Assembly: GCF_028682475.1 (NCBI RefSeq)
Contig: NZ_JANHLE010000005.1
Span: 124,001-188,000 of the forward strand
Direction of reading: 5' to 3'
From: Pseudomonas putida
Lineage (GTDB): Bacteria > Pseudomonadota > Gammaproteobacteria > Pseudomonadales > Pseudomonadaceae
DNA length: 64,000 bases
The notes beneath the pieces were generated by a model, which was given only the letters and a program-made list of their open reading frames with translations, had not been told where the DNA came from and searched no databases. Shown here piece by piece: positions 8,035 through 17,760 of this stretch. Position 1 is the first letter of the stretch. Each line of letters starts with the position of its first letter. The position numbers and the translations under genes are program-made.

Positions 8035-9795
8035 CTAGTGGTGATTCTCCTGATGGTTGTCCAGCGTCTCCAGCAACGCGATCTGCATGCGCGTGTGCAC
8101 GCGGATCAGCCAGCGCCAGAGCAACGCCGCCACACCCGCCGCCACCACCACGATCAGCACCAGCAATTCGCTGGTCGGCAGAATGCTCGCCGACAGTGCC
8201 GAAAGCAGCAGGAAGATCACCAGCAGCGACAACAGCGGAATCACTTCGGCAATCACCCGGCGTACTCGTTGGGTATGCCGCCCGGCCATTTCCGGCTTGA
8301 CCCCCATCTCCGCCAGCAGCATCGACAGTGCCTTGAGCTTACGGTAAGCGGCAATCAGGAACGGTAGCGACAGCAGCAAGGCCGCGCCCCAGATCAATGC
8401 CTTCTGCTGGCCGACATCGCTGATCCATTCGCCCAGGTATTGGCCGATGCGCGCGGCGAAATAGCCGCCACTGAAAAAGATCGCCACCACCAGTGCCAGA
8501 TTGACCCCCACCTGCAGCAGGATGCGCCGGATCATCGAGGCCAGTAACGCGCCCTCGCCATGCGGCTGGATACTGCGCAACCACTCGCCGTACAGCGACA
8601 ACACCCGCGCCAGGCGCCGCGGGACGACCTTGGCAAGCTTCAGCGACAACGGGTCGGCACCACGGATCAGATAAGGCGTGAGCAGTGTGGTGATCGCCGA
8701 TACGGCCACCGCGACCGGGTAAAGAAAGTCGCTGGTGACCTGCAAGGTCATGCCCAGCGCCGCGATGATGAAAGAGAACTCGCCAATTTGCGACAGCCCC
8801 ATCCCCACGCGCAGTGAGGTACGCCCGTCATTGCCGGCAATGAATGCGCCCATGCCGCAGGACAGCATCTTGCCCAGCACCACCGCCACGGTGATGACCA
8901 CGATCGGCCAGGCATATTCGAGCAGCACCGACGGGTCGATCATCATGCCGATGGCGACGAAGAAAATCGCACTGAACAGGTCGCGAACCGGCTCGATCAG
9001 ACGCTCGATTTTCAACAACTGTCGCGATTCGGCCATGATTGCACCGATCAGGAACGCCCCCAGCACCATGCTGTACTCGAGCTTGACCACCAGCAGACAG
9101 AAACCGAAACACAGGCCCAGTACGGTGATCAGCAGCATCTCGTTGCTTTCGAAACGTGCGACATAGGCCAGCAGTCGCGGCACCAGCAAAATGCCGATGA
9201 CCAGCGCCACGATCATGAACAGCGACAGCTTGCCAACGGTGGAAAACACTTCGCCGGAACTGACCGAGCCGCTGACGGCGATCCCCGAAAGCAGGGCGAT
9301 GATGCCGATACCGAGGATATCTTCGACGATCAGCACGCCGAAGATCAGCTGGGCAAAGCGCTCGTTTTTCATCTTCAGGTCGTTGAGCGCCTTGACGATG
9401 ATGGTGGTCGAGGAAATCGCCAGAATCGCCCCGAGGAACAGCGAGTCCATGGTGCTCCAGCCGAACCAGCGGCCGATCTCGAAGCCGATCCAGATCATCA
9501 GCACGATTTCCAGGAACGCCGCAATAAACGCCGTGGCGCCGACCTTGAACAGCTTGCGCAGGCTGAACTCCAGGCCCAGGCAGAACATCAGGAAGATCAC
9601 CCCGAGCTCGGCGAGGGTCTTGATCGTGTCTTCGTCGTGGATCAGACCAAAAGGCGGGGTATGGGGGCCGATGATGAAGCCGGCGACGATATAGCCGAGC
9701 ACCACCGGCTGCTTGAAACGGTGAAAGAGGATGGTGACCACACCCGCCACCAGCATGATCACTGCCAGGTCCTGGATAAAGCTGATGGCATGCAC
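8035..9795 (-). CDS. CPA2-family cation:proton antiporter
   Basis: 586 aa. The N-terminal two thirds is a Na+/H+ exchanger domain of the CPA2 (KefB/YbaL-like) type with about 12 membrane segments; recognisable parts are the VVLGYIVAGFIIGPHTPP start, FCLGLEFS, and IFGVLIVEDILGIGIIALL carrying the buried acidic pair. Unlike KefB/KefC there is no TrkA-N nucleotide-binding domain. Instead the C-terminal 200 residues contain four or five more hydrophobic segments and end in an Asn/His-rich tail. It probably exchanges K+ or Na+ for H+ at the inner membrane, with the ion unknown. The GTG at 9795 is chosen because AAGGAG stands nine bases upstream; the frame stays open to 9996. Confidence 0.88.
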   Translation of the reverse strand: MHAISFIQDLAVIMLVAGVVTILFHRFKQPVVLGYIVAGFIIGPHTPPFGLIHDEDTIKTLAELGVIFLMFCLGLEFSLRKLFKVGATAFIAAFLEIVLMIWIGFEIGRWFGWSTMDSLFLGAILAISSTTIIVKALNDLKMKNERFAQLIFGVLIVEDILGIGIIALLSGIAVSGSVSSGEVFSTVGKLSLFMIVALVIGILLVPRLLAYVARFESNEMLLITVLGLCFGFCLLVVKLEYSMVLGAFLIGAIMAESRQLLKIERLIEPVRDLFSAIFFVAIGMMIDPSVLLEYAWPIVVITVAVVLGKMLSCGMGAFIAGNDGRTSLRVGMGLSQIGEFSFIIAALGMTLQVTSDFLYPVAVAVSAITTLLTPYLIRGADPLSLKLAKVVPRRLARVLSLYGEWLRSIQPHGEGALLASMIRRILLQVGVNLALVVAIFFSGGYFAARIGQYLGEWISDVGQQKALIWGAALLLSLPFLIAAYRKLKALSMLLAEMGVKPEMAGRHTQRVRRVIAEVIPLLSLLVIFLLLSALSASILPTSELLVLIVVVAAGVAALLWRWLIRVHTRMQIALLETLDNHQENHH

Positions 9796-10117
9796 GGCGT
9801 GGTACTCCTTACCTAAAGACGAAGGACAAACCGCTACCCATCCCAGGAACAGACTGATTGAGTTGCGGGTACTTAGTGTTTTTAATGTAGAAACCCCGCC
9901 TTGCATCGGCCTCTTCAGGTTAACACTGGCGCCTGTCGCGCATTGCCGATGCAATAAGTGGAAACAGATCGACCTATTCAACGCCGCAAATGGCACAAAC
10001 AGCGTGACGGCAAGGCCGCTGTCAGCGTCCCGTCTTTAGATGGGAATCGTAATAGGGGAAAGAAGCGTGAATACCAGTCGCCACCCCGCCTCAGCGCAAC
10101 CTAACCGTGAGCACACT
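9796..10117. other. Divergent intergenic region, antiporter/thioesterase
   Basis: About 320 bases between two divergent genes, expected to hold both promoters. I see an AAGGAG ribosome binding site for the antiporter (9804-9809 on the minus strand) and an AGGGGAAAG stretch before a possible GTG start at 10067. I see no convincing sigma-70 pair, palindrome or RNA gene. Confidence 0.4.
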
Positions 10118-10603
10118 ATGGAACCTGGAAACGCCCAGCTGTCGATGACCGTCCTGATGACCCCGGACATGGCCAACTTTTCTGGCAACGTTCATGGCGG
10201 CACGCTGCTGAAATATCTCGATGAAGTCGCTTATGCCTGCGCCAGCCGCTATGCCGGGCGCTATGTGGTGACCCTGTCGGTCGACCAGGTGGTCTTTCGC
10301 GAGCCGGTGCATGTCGGCGAGCTGGTGACCTTTCTTGCCTCGGTCAACTACACCGGCAATACCTCGATGGAGGTCGGCATCAAAGTGGTCACCGAGAACA
10401 TTCGCGAGCGCTCGGTGCGCCACAGCAACAGCTGTTTTTTCACCATGGTCGCCGTCGATGACGACCGCAAGCCCGTGGCGGTTCCGCCGCGCCAGCCGGA
10501 ATCCAGCGAAGAAAAACGCCGCTTCCTGCAAGGCAAGCAGCGCCGCCTGATTCGCCAGGAGCTGGAAAAGCGCTACCAGGAGCTCAAGGGCGACACGCTT
10601 TAA
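10118..10603 (+). CDS. Acyl-CoA thioesterase, hotdog fold (YciA/ACOT type)
   Basis: 161 aa from the ATG at 10118. It hydrolyses acyl-CoA to free acid and CoA in the cytoplasm. The family core is clear: [22 protein letters not shown] (the NxxGxxHGG region and the catalytic-helix acidic residue), [19 protein letters not shown] and MEVGIKV. A Lys/Arg/Glu-rich helical tail of about 35 residues extends beyond the standard domain. A GTG at 10067, preceded by AGGGGAAAG, would add 17 residues and cannot be excluded. The stop overlaps the stop of convergent pdxY by four bases. Confidence 0.87.
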   Translation: MEPGNAQLSMTVLMTPDMANFSGNVHGGTLLKYLDEVAYACASRYAGRYVVTLSVDQVVFREPVHVGELVTFLASVNYTGNTSMEVGIKVVTENIRERSVRHSNSCFFTMVAVDDDRKPVAVPPRQPESSEEKRRFLQGKQRRLIRQELEKRYQELKGDTL

Positions 10604-11472
10604 CAGCTCAGGCGCCGAGCCTCGAAGCGCACCCGTGGATGCACGATGCGGTCCTGGGCCCGTACCAGCTCGAGCTCGTAGCTGGCACAGGCCTGGGTTT
10701 CAAGCAGCACTTCATGCACGGCGGCGGCAGCGAACTCGAACGCTGCCAGCCAGCTGTCGCCCAGCAGCAGGCGGGCCAGGAACAGCCCTGACGTCAGGTC
10801 ACCCACGCCCACCGGTTGACGCGGGAAGGCCAGCAACGGCCGACGCAGGTGCCAGCTGCCTTCGGCAGTGACCAGCAGCATCTCGAAGTCCTCCGCCCCG
10901 CGTCCGGGGTAAGCCAGGTGCTTGACCAGCACCGCTTTCGGCCCGCGTTCCAGCAGGCTGCGAGCCATGCTTACGCAATCCTCCAGGGACTCCGGCCGAC
11001 GATCACAGAAACTGTCCAGTTCCAGCTGGTTCGGGCACAGTACATCGGCAGCCACCAGTGCCTCTTCAAGCAAAAAGTTGCTGACTTCAGCCGGTACGAT
11101 GCAGCCCTTTTCCGGATGCCCCATGACCGGGTCACACAGGTACAGGGCCTTGGGGTTGGCCGCCTTGATCCGCGCCACGCCACTGAGGATCGCGCGCCCC
11201 TGCTCGGCGCTGCCCATATAGCCGGACAACACCGCATCGCAGTTGCCTAATTCGCCGATCGCGGCAATGCCCTCGACCAGTGCGGGAATTTGAACTGGCG
11301 CAAGCACTTCTCCGGTCCACTGGCCATACTGAGTGTGGTTGGAGAACTGCACGGTATTGAGTGCCCAGACATTCACACCGACCCGCTGCATCGGGAACAC
11401 TGCCGCGCCATTACCGGCATGGCCGAAAACTACATGGGACTGGATGGCGAGCAGATGCGGCGTACGTTTCAT
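10600..11472 (-). CDS. pdxY: Pyridoxal kinase PdxY
   Basis: 290 aa, the usual PdxY length. It phosphorylates pyridoxal to pyridoxal 5'-phosphate in the vitamin B6 salvage pathway. The ribokinase-fold signatures are present: the N-terminal [15 protein letters not shown], the middle YLCDPVMGH and the C-terminal [12 protein letters not shown] anion-hole motif with the catalytic aspartate. The start at 11472 has GGAAG about seven bases upstream. An in-frame extension to 11532 is open but lacks family sequence. It overlaps the convergent thioesterase gene tail-to-tail by four bases. Confidence 0.93.
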   Translation of the reverse strand: MKRTPHLLAIQSHVVFGHAGNGAAVFPMQRVGVNVWALNTVQFSNHTQYGQWTGEVLAPVQIPALVEGIAAIGELGNCDAVLSGYMGSAEQGRAILSGVARIKAANPKALYLCDPVMGHPEKGCIVPAEVSNFLLEEALVAADVLCPNQLELDSFCDRRPESLEDCVSMARSLLERGPKAVLVKHLAYPGRGAEDFEMLLVTAEGSWHLRRPLLAFPRQPVGVGDLTSGLFLARLLLGDSWLAAFEFAAAAVHEVLLETQACASYELELVRAQDRIVHPRVRFEARRLSC

Positions 11473-11590
11473 GCAAGACTTCCGAAGCTGTGAATTGAAA
11501 AACAAGACGCGCAGTATGGCGTCAAATGCCACCTGTACGACAGAGCGCGGAGGCAGTTAAGCTGGGCGTACTTCGTTGGAGTAAATGTAA

Positions 11591-11983
11591 ATGCTGACCC
11601 TGGGTAATCTCTCCGTGCTGATGCTGCTGGCGACAGCTGGCGCCTGGCTGTGGCACAACCACGGATTGCGTGAAAAGGCCCTGGAACGGGTCAAGCAGCA
11701 CTGCGCAAAACTCGATCTGGAACTGCTCGATGGCAATGTCGCGCTCAAGCGCATCGGCTTTGTCCGCGACGCCCAGGGTCGCAAGCGCCTGGCCCGTGTG
11801 TATAACTTTGAATTCACGGTCACCGGTGAGCAACGCCACCCGGGCACCGTCACTCAGTTTGGCGCCCACAGCATGCAGATCGAACTGGCGCCCTACCCGT
11901 TCGAAATAAAACCGGTACAGCAGGCCGGCAACGTCATCGAAATGAATCAGTGGCGCCAGGACCATAACCGCTGGCGTCACTAG
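11591..11983 (+). CDS. DUF3301 domain protein
   Basis: 130 aa. One N-terminal membrane segment (residues about 5-22) anchors the protein. The remainder is soluble and begins HGLREKALERVKQHC, followed by DLELLDGNVALKRIG and RVYNFEFTVTGEQRHPGTV, the pattern of the DUF3301 family found in gammaproteobacteria. Function unknown. TTGGAG lies about nine bases before the ATG. The stop codon overlaps the convergent COG0523 GTPase gene by four bases. Confidence 0.82.
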   Translation: MLTLGNLSVLMLLATAGAWLWHNHGLREKALERVKQHCAKLDLELLDGNVALKRIGFVRDAQGRKRLARVYNFEFTVTGEQRHPGTVTQFGAHSMQIELAPYPFEIKPVQQAGNVIEMNQWRQDHNRWRH

Positions 11984-12951
11984 ATCAGGCAGGCCTGCAT
12001 GGCTTGCTGCAGCAGCTTTTGATCCTGCGCAGTGGTGAAAATCAGCTCGATACGCGAGTCGCGACGCCATTCACTGGGCTGCCAGTGCAGATCGCCCTGC
12101 CCGTCCACAGCGTTGATCGACTGCCAACCTTGTGGGCTGTGGATAACCAGCTTGGCCCGGCGCCAGTCAAAGTCGCGCAAGAACTGTTCGATACGTGCCT
12201 TGTCGAGCACCTGCCGTGGGTGCCAGCGCCAGCCAATACTCCAGCCCTCCGCAGCGTCCTGAATGCTGCAGATTGGCTCATGTGGATTTATCCACAAGGT
12301 CTCCGTAGGCCCGGCAGTATTGGGCAGAACCAGCTTATCCACAGACTCGGTTACGCCCGGTGGAACTACCTGGGTTGGCAATTCCGACAATTGCAATCGC
12401 CCCTGCTCGGTCCAGTACAGCGGCTGACGCGGCAGCTGTGAAGTTATCCACAAGCGTTGTTGGCTATCCAGCCCTTCGGATTTATTCAGCACCAGCAAGC
12501 CCGCATCGGCCAGCGCGTCCTGCTGTGCTTCAGGTAAAGCGATGCGCCCTGCAAGTTGCGCGGCATCCAGCACCATGACGGCTGGCTGGACGGCCAATAC
12601 ACCACGCCACGGCGGCTGACGCAGTTGCTCAAGCAATTGCCGTGGATGTCCCAACCCCGAAGGTTCGATAAATAACCGCTGCGGTTTGGCTTTGCGCAGT
12701 AAACGCCCCAGTCCGACCTGAAACGGCGCACCGTTGACGCAACACAGACAGCCACCCGCTACCTCGCCCATGGCGATGCCCTGATCGTCGGTACTGAGCA
12801 ACGCCGCATCCAGACCGATCTGTCCGAACTCATTGATCAGAATGGCCCAGCGCTCGTTTGCTGGCCGCTGGGCCATCAGCTGACGGATAAGGCTGGTTTT
12901 GCCGGCACCCAAAGGTCCGGCAATAACGTGGGTTGGGATGTTCTGCAGCAT
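11980..12951 (-). CDS. COG0523 (CobW/G3E) GTPase, second copy
   Basis: 323 aa. A G3E-family P-loop GTPase of the metal-chaperone group: Walker A GPLGAGKTS (about 12-20), the metal-binding CxCC motif as GGCLCC, a switch with IEPSGLGHP, and NKSE where the G4 motif normally reads NKxD. A weak CobW C-terminal domain follows. It lies 55 bases downstream of the other COG0523 gene in the same direction, so it is probably co-transcribed from the Zur-type promoter and serves under zinc limitation. The changed G4 motif could alter nucleotide specificity. Three TTATCCACA nonamers lie inside the gene. Confidence 0.85.
   Translation of the reverse strand: MLQNIPTHVIAGPLGAGKTSLIRQLMAQRPANERWAILINEFGQIGLDAALLSTDDQGIAMGEVAGGCLCCVNGAPFQVGLGRLLRKAKPQRLFIEPSGLGHPRQLLEQLRQPPWRGVLAVQPAVMVLDAAQLAGRIALPEAQQDALADAGLLVLNKSEGLDSQQRLWITSQLPRQPLYWTEQGRLQLSELPTQVVPPGVTESVDKLVLPNTAGPTETLWINPHEPICSIQDAAEGWSIGWRWHPRQVLDKARIEQFLRDFDWRRAKLVIHSPQGWQSINAVDGQGDLHWQPSEWRRDSRIELIFTTAQDQKLLQQAMQACLI
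12288..12452. other. Three consensus DnaA boxes inside a coding region
   Basis: TTATCCACA occurs at 12288-12296, 12335-12343 and 12444-12452, all in the same orientation but in more than one reading frame of the host gene. One copy of a given nonamer is expected about once per 130 kb of double-stranded random DNA, so three in 165 bases is unusual. Possible DnaA binding or titration site. Confidence 0.5.
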
Positions 12952-13006
12952 ATGACGTTAGGTGCCCTGGATTTTCGTCACTATGCCTTGAAATCAGTCC
13001 ATTGCG

Positions 13007-14215
<1,209 letters not shown>

Positions 14216-14263
14216 GGGCAGATCCTCATCGGGGCAGGGGCATTCGAACGATGCATTGCGCAA

Positions 14264-14278
14264 TGTTATATTATAACA
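14264..14278. promoter_or_regulatory. Zur-type operator
   Basis: TGTTATATTATAACA is a perfect palindrome around a central T and contains GTTATA/TATAAC, the core of the proteobacterial Zur box. It lies midway between the divergent COG0523 GTPase (start 14215) and secreted protein (start 14343) genes, so one site could control both transcripts, including folE2. Confidence 0.85.
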
Positions 14279-14342
14279 ATACAATCTCGCCAAGCTGCTT
14301 TACCTGAACTCGACCGAAGGCCCTCGCGAAGGATGCCCAAAG

Positions 14343-14729
14343 ATGAAACTGCTGTGCCTGTCTGTCTCTGCACTATTGCTGCTGTGCCTGTCGGTTGCCG
14401 CCGTGGCTGTTCCACTGAGCAAAGGCTTGGCGCTGTGCACCCGTAGCGCCACCTTGCTGGCCTGTGGCGATGCGCAAGGCAATTACTACAGCGTGCGCAG
14501 CGAGGGCAGCACCACGTATCTGCGCGGTTATGAAGTGCAAGGACGACGGCTATGGACACAAACCAACAGCCGCTACGGGCAGCTGACGTTCTACACCGGC
14601 CTGGCCAGTGACGGTGAAACCTGGGTGGGCTACAGCCGCAAAGTCGGCTGGACCACCTTCAATCGGGTTTCCAGCTCCAGCGGCCAGCGCTTCAACTTGC
14701 GCTGCAATCGCCTGAGCGGCTGCCAGTAA
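14343..14729 (+). CDS. Small secreted protein in the Zur-controlled cluster, unknown function
   Basis: 128 aa. A long hydrophobic signal peptide (about 1-23) is followed by a mature domain of about 105 residues with four cysteines (in LCTRS, LLACGD, NLRCN and SGCQ), suggesting two periplasmic disulfides. Repeated short Tyr- and Gly-containing strands (NYYSVRSEG, TYLRGYEVQG, LTFYTGLASDG, WVGYSRKVGW) look like a small beta-barrel or beta-sheet domain. It sits 65 bases from the Zur-type operator and 31 bases before folE2, so it is probably the first gene of a zinc-starvation operon. I do not recognise a family. A role at the envelope under low zinc is an inference from position only. Confidence 0.78.
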   Translation: MKLLCLSVSALLLLCLSVAAVAVPLSKGLALCTRSATLLACGDAQGNYYSVRSEGSTTYLRGYEVQGRRLWTQTNSRYGQLTFYTGLASDGETWVGYSRKVGWTTFNRVSSSSGQRFNLRCNRLSGCQ

Positions 14730-14760
14730 TCACTATCGCCACACAGAAAACGAGCTGCCC

Positions 14761-15648
14761 ATGACTGCCCTCACGCTTCCTGATATCGCCGCGCAAGCCA
14801 TCCATAGCGCCTTGCCCCTCGACTGGGTAGGTATGTGCAACATTGCCTTGCCGGTGTTGTTTGAAGGCAGCACGTTGCGCGCAAGTGCCGACGCCGGCGT
14901 CAGCCTGGATGATGGCAGCTCACGCGGTATCCACATGTCGCGCTTGTACCTGGCTTTGGAGATGTTCGAACAGCAGCCTTTAACACCTCTGCTGATTCAC
15001 CAGGTGCTGGATACTTTTCTTGAGAGTCACGCGGGTTTGTCCGCCGCTGCTTACTTGAATTTGCGCTTTGAACTCATGCTCAAACGTCCGGCATTGATCA
15101 GCCCGTTGGCAGGTTGGAAAGCCTATCCCGTCAGCCTTTCTGCACAGCTGAAAGATGAAGTGTTCCACGTGGAACTAAAAGTGCAGCTGGATTACTCCTC
15201 CACCTGCCCGTGCTCTGCTGCCCTGGCCAGGCAGTTGATTCAACAGCAATTCCTCACCGATTTCGGCAACCGTAGCCTCAGCCATGAGGCTGTACTCAGC
15301 TGGTTGGGCAGCGCCCAGGGTGTGCTGGCAACGCCTCACAGCCAGCGTAGTGTGGCGCAATTGCAAGTGCGCCTGAGGCAAGGGGTCAGCGATCTGCCGA
15401 TCAAAGTCTTGATCGATCAAGCTGAGGCGGCGCTGGGCACCGCCGTGCAGACGGCGGTGAAGCGTGCAGATGAACAGGCCTTTGCCCTGGCCAACGGGCA
15501 GAACCTGATGTTCTGTGAGGACGCAGCTCGACGTCTGCATCTGGCCTTGCAGCAGTTGACCTGGCTGAGCGGCTTTGCCCTGCGCGTGGAACATGCAGAG
15601 AGTCTGCATGCCCACGATGCGGTTGCCCAGAGCCAGTGGCACTGGTAA
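14761..15648 (+). CDS. folE2: GTP cyclohydrolase FolE2 (type IB)
   Basis: 295 aa. It converts GTP to 7,8-dihydroneopterin triphosphate, the first step of folate synthesis, and is the zinc-independent replacement for FolE. Family marks are the WVGMCNIALPV start, RGIHMSRLYLAL, and YSSTCPCSAALARQ with the active-site cysteine pair (about residues 145-158). Its place behind a Zur-type box fits the known use of this isoenzyme in zinc starvation. The start ATG is 31 bases after the secreted protein's stop, so the two are probably one operon. A parS-like palindrome lies within the gene at 15161-15176. Confidence 0.94.
   Translation: MTALTLPDIAAQAIHSALPLDWVGMCNIALPVLFEGSTLRASADAGVSLDDGSSRGIHMSRLYLALEMFEQQPLTPLLIHQVLDTFLESHAGLSAAAYLNLRFELMLKRPALISPLAGWKAYPVSLSAQLKDEVFHVELKVQLDYSSTCPCSAALARQLIQQQFLTDFGNRSLSHEAVLSWLGSAQGVLATPHSQRSVAQLQVRLRQGVSDLPIKVLIDQAEAALGTAVQTAVKRADEQAFALANGQNLMFCEDAARRLHLALQQLTWLSGFALRVEHAESLHAHDAVAQSQWHW
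15161..15176. other. parS-like ParB binding site
   Basis: TGTTCCACGTGGAACT contains the perfect 14-base palindrome GTTCCACGTGGAAC, the core of chromosomal parS sites in pseudomonads. Only the last base differs from the 16-base consensus. It is read within folE2 as EVFHVEL codons. ParA and ParB are encoded about 38 kb to the right. Confidence 0.65.
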
Positions 15649-15661
15649 CGAAGTTCACGCT

Positions 15662-16189
15662 TCAGGTACGAGGTTTAACACTGCCGCAGTCGTCACCCAA
15701 CCAAACGGCACGGGTGTTCATGCTGCCTTGCTGCTGAACGCCCGAAGCATTGAAACTGCCGTTCACCGTGGTGGTGAACTCTTTATCACTCTGGAAGGTT
15801 GCTACACCATTGCCCTGCGCTTTCGGGCAGCTGAAGGTGAACTTCCAGACATTGCCCGTGCGCTCGGTAATCTTCTGGGTGCAACCGGACTTCGGGTCCT
15901 GCAGCGGAATGTCGTTGGTCTTGACCTGCTCAGGCGTCAGGCATGAGCGCACACCCTGACCGGCGACACTGATCCCCTGCTTGGCCAGACCGCCTTCGAT
16001 CATCGCCCGCTGTTCAGGTGGCAGATTTTTCAATTGGCCGAGCATGAAGCCCATGTCCGGCAGCGCCTTGCCATCGACCTGCATATTGCTGGTGGTCAGT
16101 TCCCACAACCCCGGTTGCAACATCTGCGCATGCACCAACGGGCTCGCCAGCCCCAGAACCAGTGCCAGCATTGGCAGACGACTTTTCAT
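15662..16189 (-). CDS. DUF3617 periplasmic protein
   Basis: 175 aa. A signal peptide (about 1-21, ending VHA) precedes a mature domain that begins QMLQPGLWELTT, the typical entry of DUF3617 proteins. Two cysteine pairs (RSCLTPEQV, SGCTQK, FSCPK, GDDCG) suggest disulfides, and a beta-rich C-terminal half follows. Function unknown. The ATG at 16189 has GAGGAG about seven bases upstream. The gene is divergent from cardiolipin synthase and convergent with folE2, with 13 bases between the two stops. Confidence 0.83.
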   Translation of the reverse strand: MKSRLPMLALVLGLASPLVHAQMLQPGLWELTTSNMQVDGKALPDMGFMLGQLKNLPPEQRAMIEGGLAKQGISVAGQGVRSCLTPEQVKTNDIPLQDPKSGCTQKITERTGNVWKFTFSCPKAQGNGVATFQSDKEFTTTVNGSFNASGVQQQGSMNTRAVWLGDDCGSVKPRT

Positions 16190-16317
16190 GTAATGACTCC
16201 TCGAAACTCCAGCCCCAAGCTGGAACACAGCTTAGACGTCAATTTGCCCTTTCTGTTGCAAGTACAGTGTGGAACATGCTCTGTTAGTGGGCAGTACCTT
16301 CGGACAGCAGGATGCGT

Positions 16318-17757
16318 ATGGATTACCACAGCCCCTACTTCTTCGGTTACCTGATCGGTGCCCTGCACTTGCTCGGTGCGATCGCCGCCACGCATGCGGT
16401 GCTCACCGTGCGCACGGCCCAGGGTTCAATTGCCTGGGCCTTGTCGCTGCTGTTCATCCCCTACTTCACCTTGATTCCCTACCTGGTGTTCGGCAGCCGC
16501 ACCTTCGACGCTTACATCCATGCGCGGCGCCAGGCCAACCACGAAATGCATGTGGCCATGGCCGACCTGAACTGGCGACCCTGGGTCGATGAGGCGCTGG
16601 CAGCACGCAACTCGGAGTCCTATGGGGCACTTCGGGCCATGCCCAGATTGGGCCGGATGCCATGCCTGGCGAACAATCAGGTGCGCCTGCTGATTGACGG
16701 CAAGGCGACCTTCGACGCCATCTTCGCTGCCATTGAGCAAGCACGTGACACGGTGCTGGTGCAGTTTTTCATCATCCACGACGACAAGCTCGGTCGCGCC
16801 TTGCAAACCCTGCTGCTGAAGAAAGCCGCCGAAGGGGTAAAGGTCTACCTGCTGTACGACCGGGTCGGCAGCCACGCCCTGCCCGCCAGCTATAGCCAGA
16901 AGCTGCGTGACGGCGGAGTGAATGTCCGCGCTTTCGCCACACGCCGCGGTTGGTTCAACCGCTTTCAGGTCAACTTTCGCAACCACCGCAAGATCGTCGT
17001 GGTCGATGGCGTGCAGGGTTTTCTCGGCGGGCACAACGTCGGCGACGAGTACCTGGGCGAAAAACCGAAGCTCTCGCCCTGGCGGGATACCCATGTGCAA
17101 GTCAGTGGCCCGGTGCTCGCCTGCCTGCAGGAGTCCTTCGCTGAAGACTGGTACTGGGCTACGCGCAAGCTGCCGCCGCTGATCCTGCCCGACACCTATC
17201 CCGAAGACGGCGTGCTCTGTCAGGTACTGGCCAGCGGTCCGGCCGACCCGCAGGAAACCTGCTCGCTGTTCTTCGTCGAAGCCATCCATTCGGCAAAAGA
17301 GCGGCTGTGGATTACCAGTCCTTACTTCATCCCCGATGAAGCGGTGGCCGCCGCGTTACGCCTGGCCGTCCTGCGCGGCGTGGATGTACGGATCCTTTTG
17401 CCCTCGCGCGCGGACCATCGCATCGTCTATGCCGCCTCCAGCCTCTACGCCTTCCAGGCAGTGCGCGCCGGGGTCAGGATGTTCCGCTATGGGCCGGGCT
17501 TTCTGCACCAGAAGGTGGTGCTGATCGACAACGAGATCAGCGCCATCGGCAGCGCCAATCTGGACAACCGCTCATTCCGTCTGAACTTCGAGGTGATGCT
17601 GTTGACCATCGACCGCGGCTTCGCCGATCAGGTCGAAGCCATGCTCATTCATGACTTCGCCCTGGCGCGTGAGATCAGCGCCGAGGACAGCCGGGACACC
17701 CATCGCCTGCAACAACTGGGGATGCGCATCGCCCGGCTGATTTCGCCGATTCTCTGA
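16318..17757 (+). CDS. cls: Cardiolipin synthase
   Basis: 479 aa. Inner-membrane enzyme that joins two phosphatidylglycerols to cardiolipin and glycerol. Two N-terminal membrane segments (about 8-28 and 38-58) are followed by two phospholipase-D-type domains, each with the HxKx4D signature: [10 protein letters not shown] and [10 protein letters not shown], the latter continuing into [11 protein letters not shown]. The length equals that of other pseudomonad Cls. The ATG at 16318 (MDYHSPYF) has AGCAGGA at suitable distance; an ATG six bases earlier is possible. It is followed tail-to-tail by cfa with three bases between the stops. Confidence 0.94.
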   Translation: MDYHSPYFFGYLIGALHLLGAIAATHAVLTVRTAQGSIAWALSLLFIPYFTLIPYLVFGSRTFDAYIHARRQANHEMHVAMADLNWRPWVDEALAARNSESYGALRAMPRLGRMPCLANNQVRLLIDGKATFDAIFAAIEQARDTVLVQFFIIHDDKLGRALQTLLLKKAAEGVKVYLLYDRVGSHALPASYSQKLRDGGVNVRAFATRRGWFNRFQVNFRNHRKIVVVDGVQGFLGGHNVGDEYLGEKPKLSPWRDTHVQVSGPVLACLQESFAEDWYWATRKLPPLILPDTYPEDGVLCQVLASGPADPQETCSLFFVEAIHSAKERLWITSPYFIPDEAVAAALRLAVLRGVDVRILLPSRADHRIVYAASSLYAFQAVRAGVRMFRYGPGFLHQKVVLIDNEISAIGSANLDNRSFRLNFEVMLLTIDRGFADQVEAMLIHDFALAREISAEDSRDTHRLQQLGMRIARLISPIL

Positions 17758-17760
17758 CCG

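Noticed and set aside
16312..16317. ATG at 16312 as the cls start
   Set aside because: The ATG at 16318 has better ribosome-binding spacing and gives the usual 479-aa protein; the difference is only two residues.
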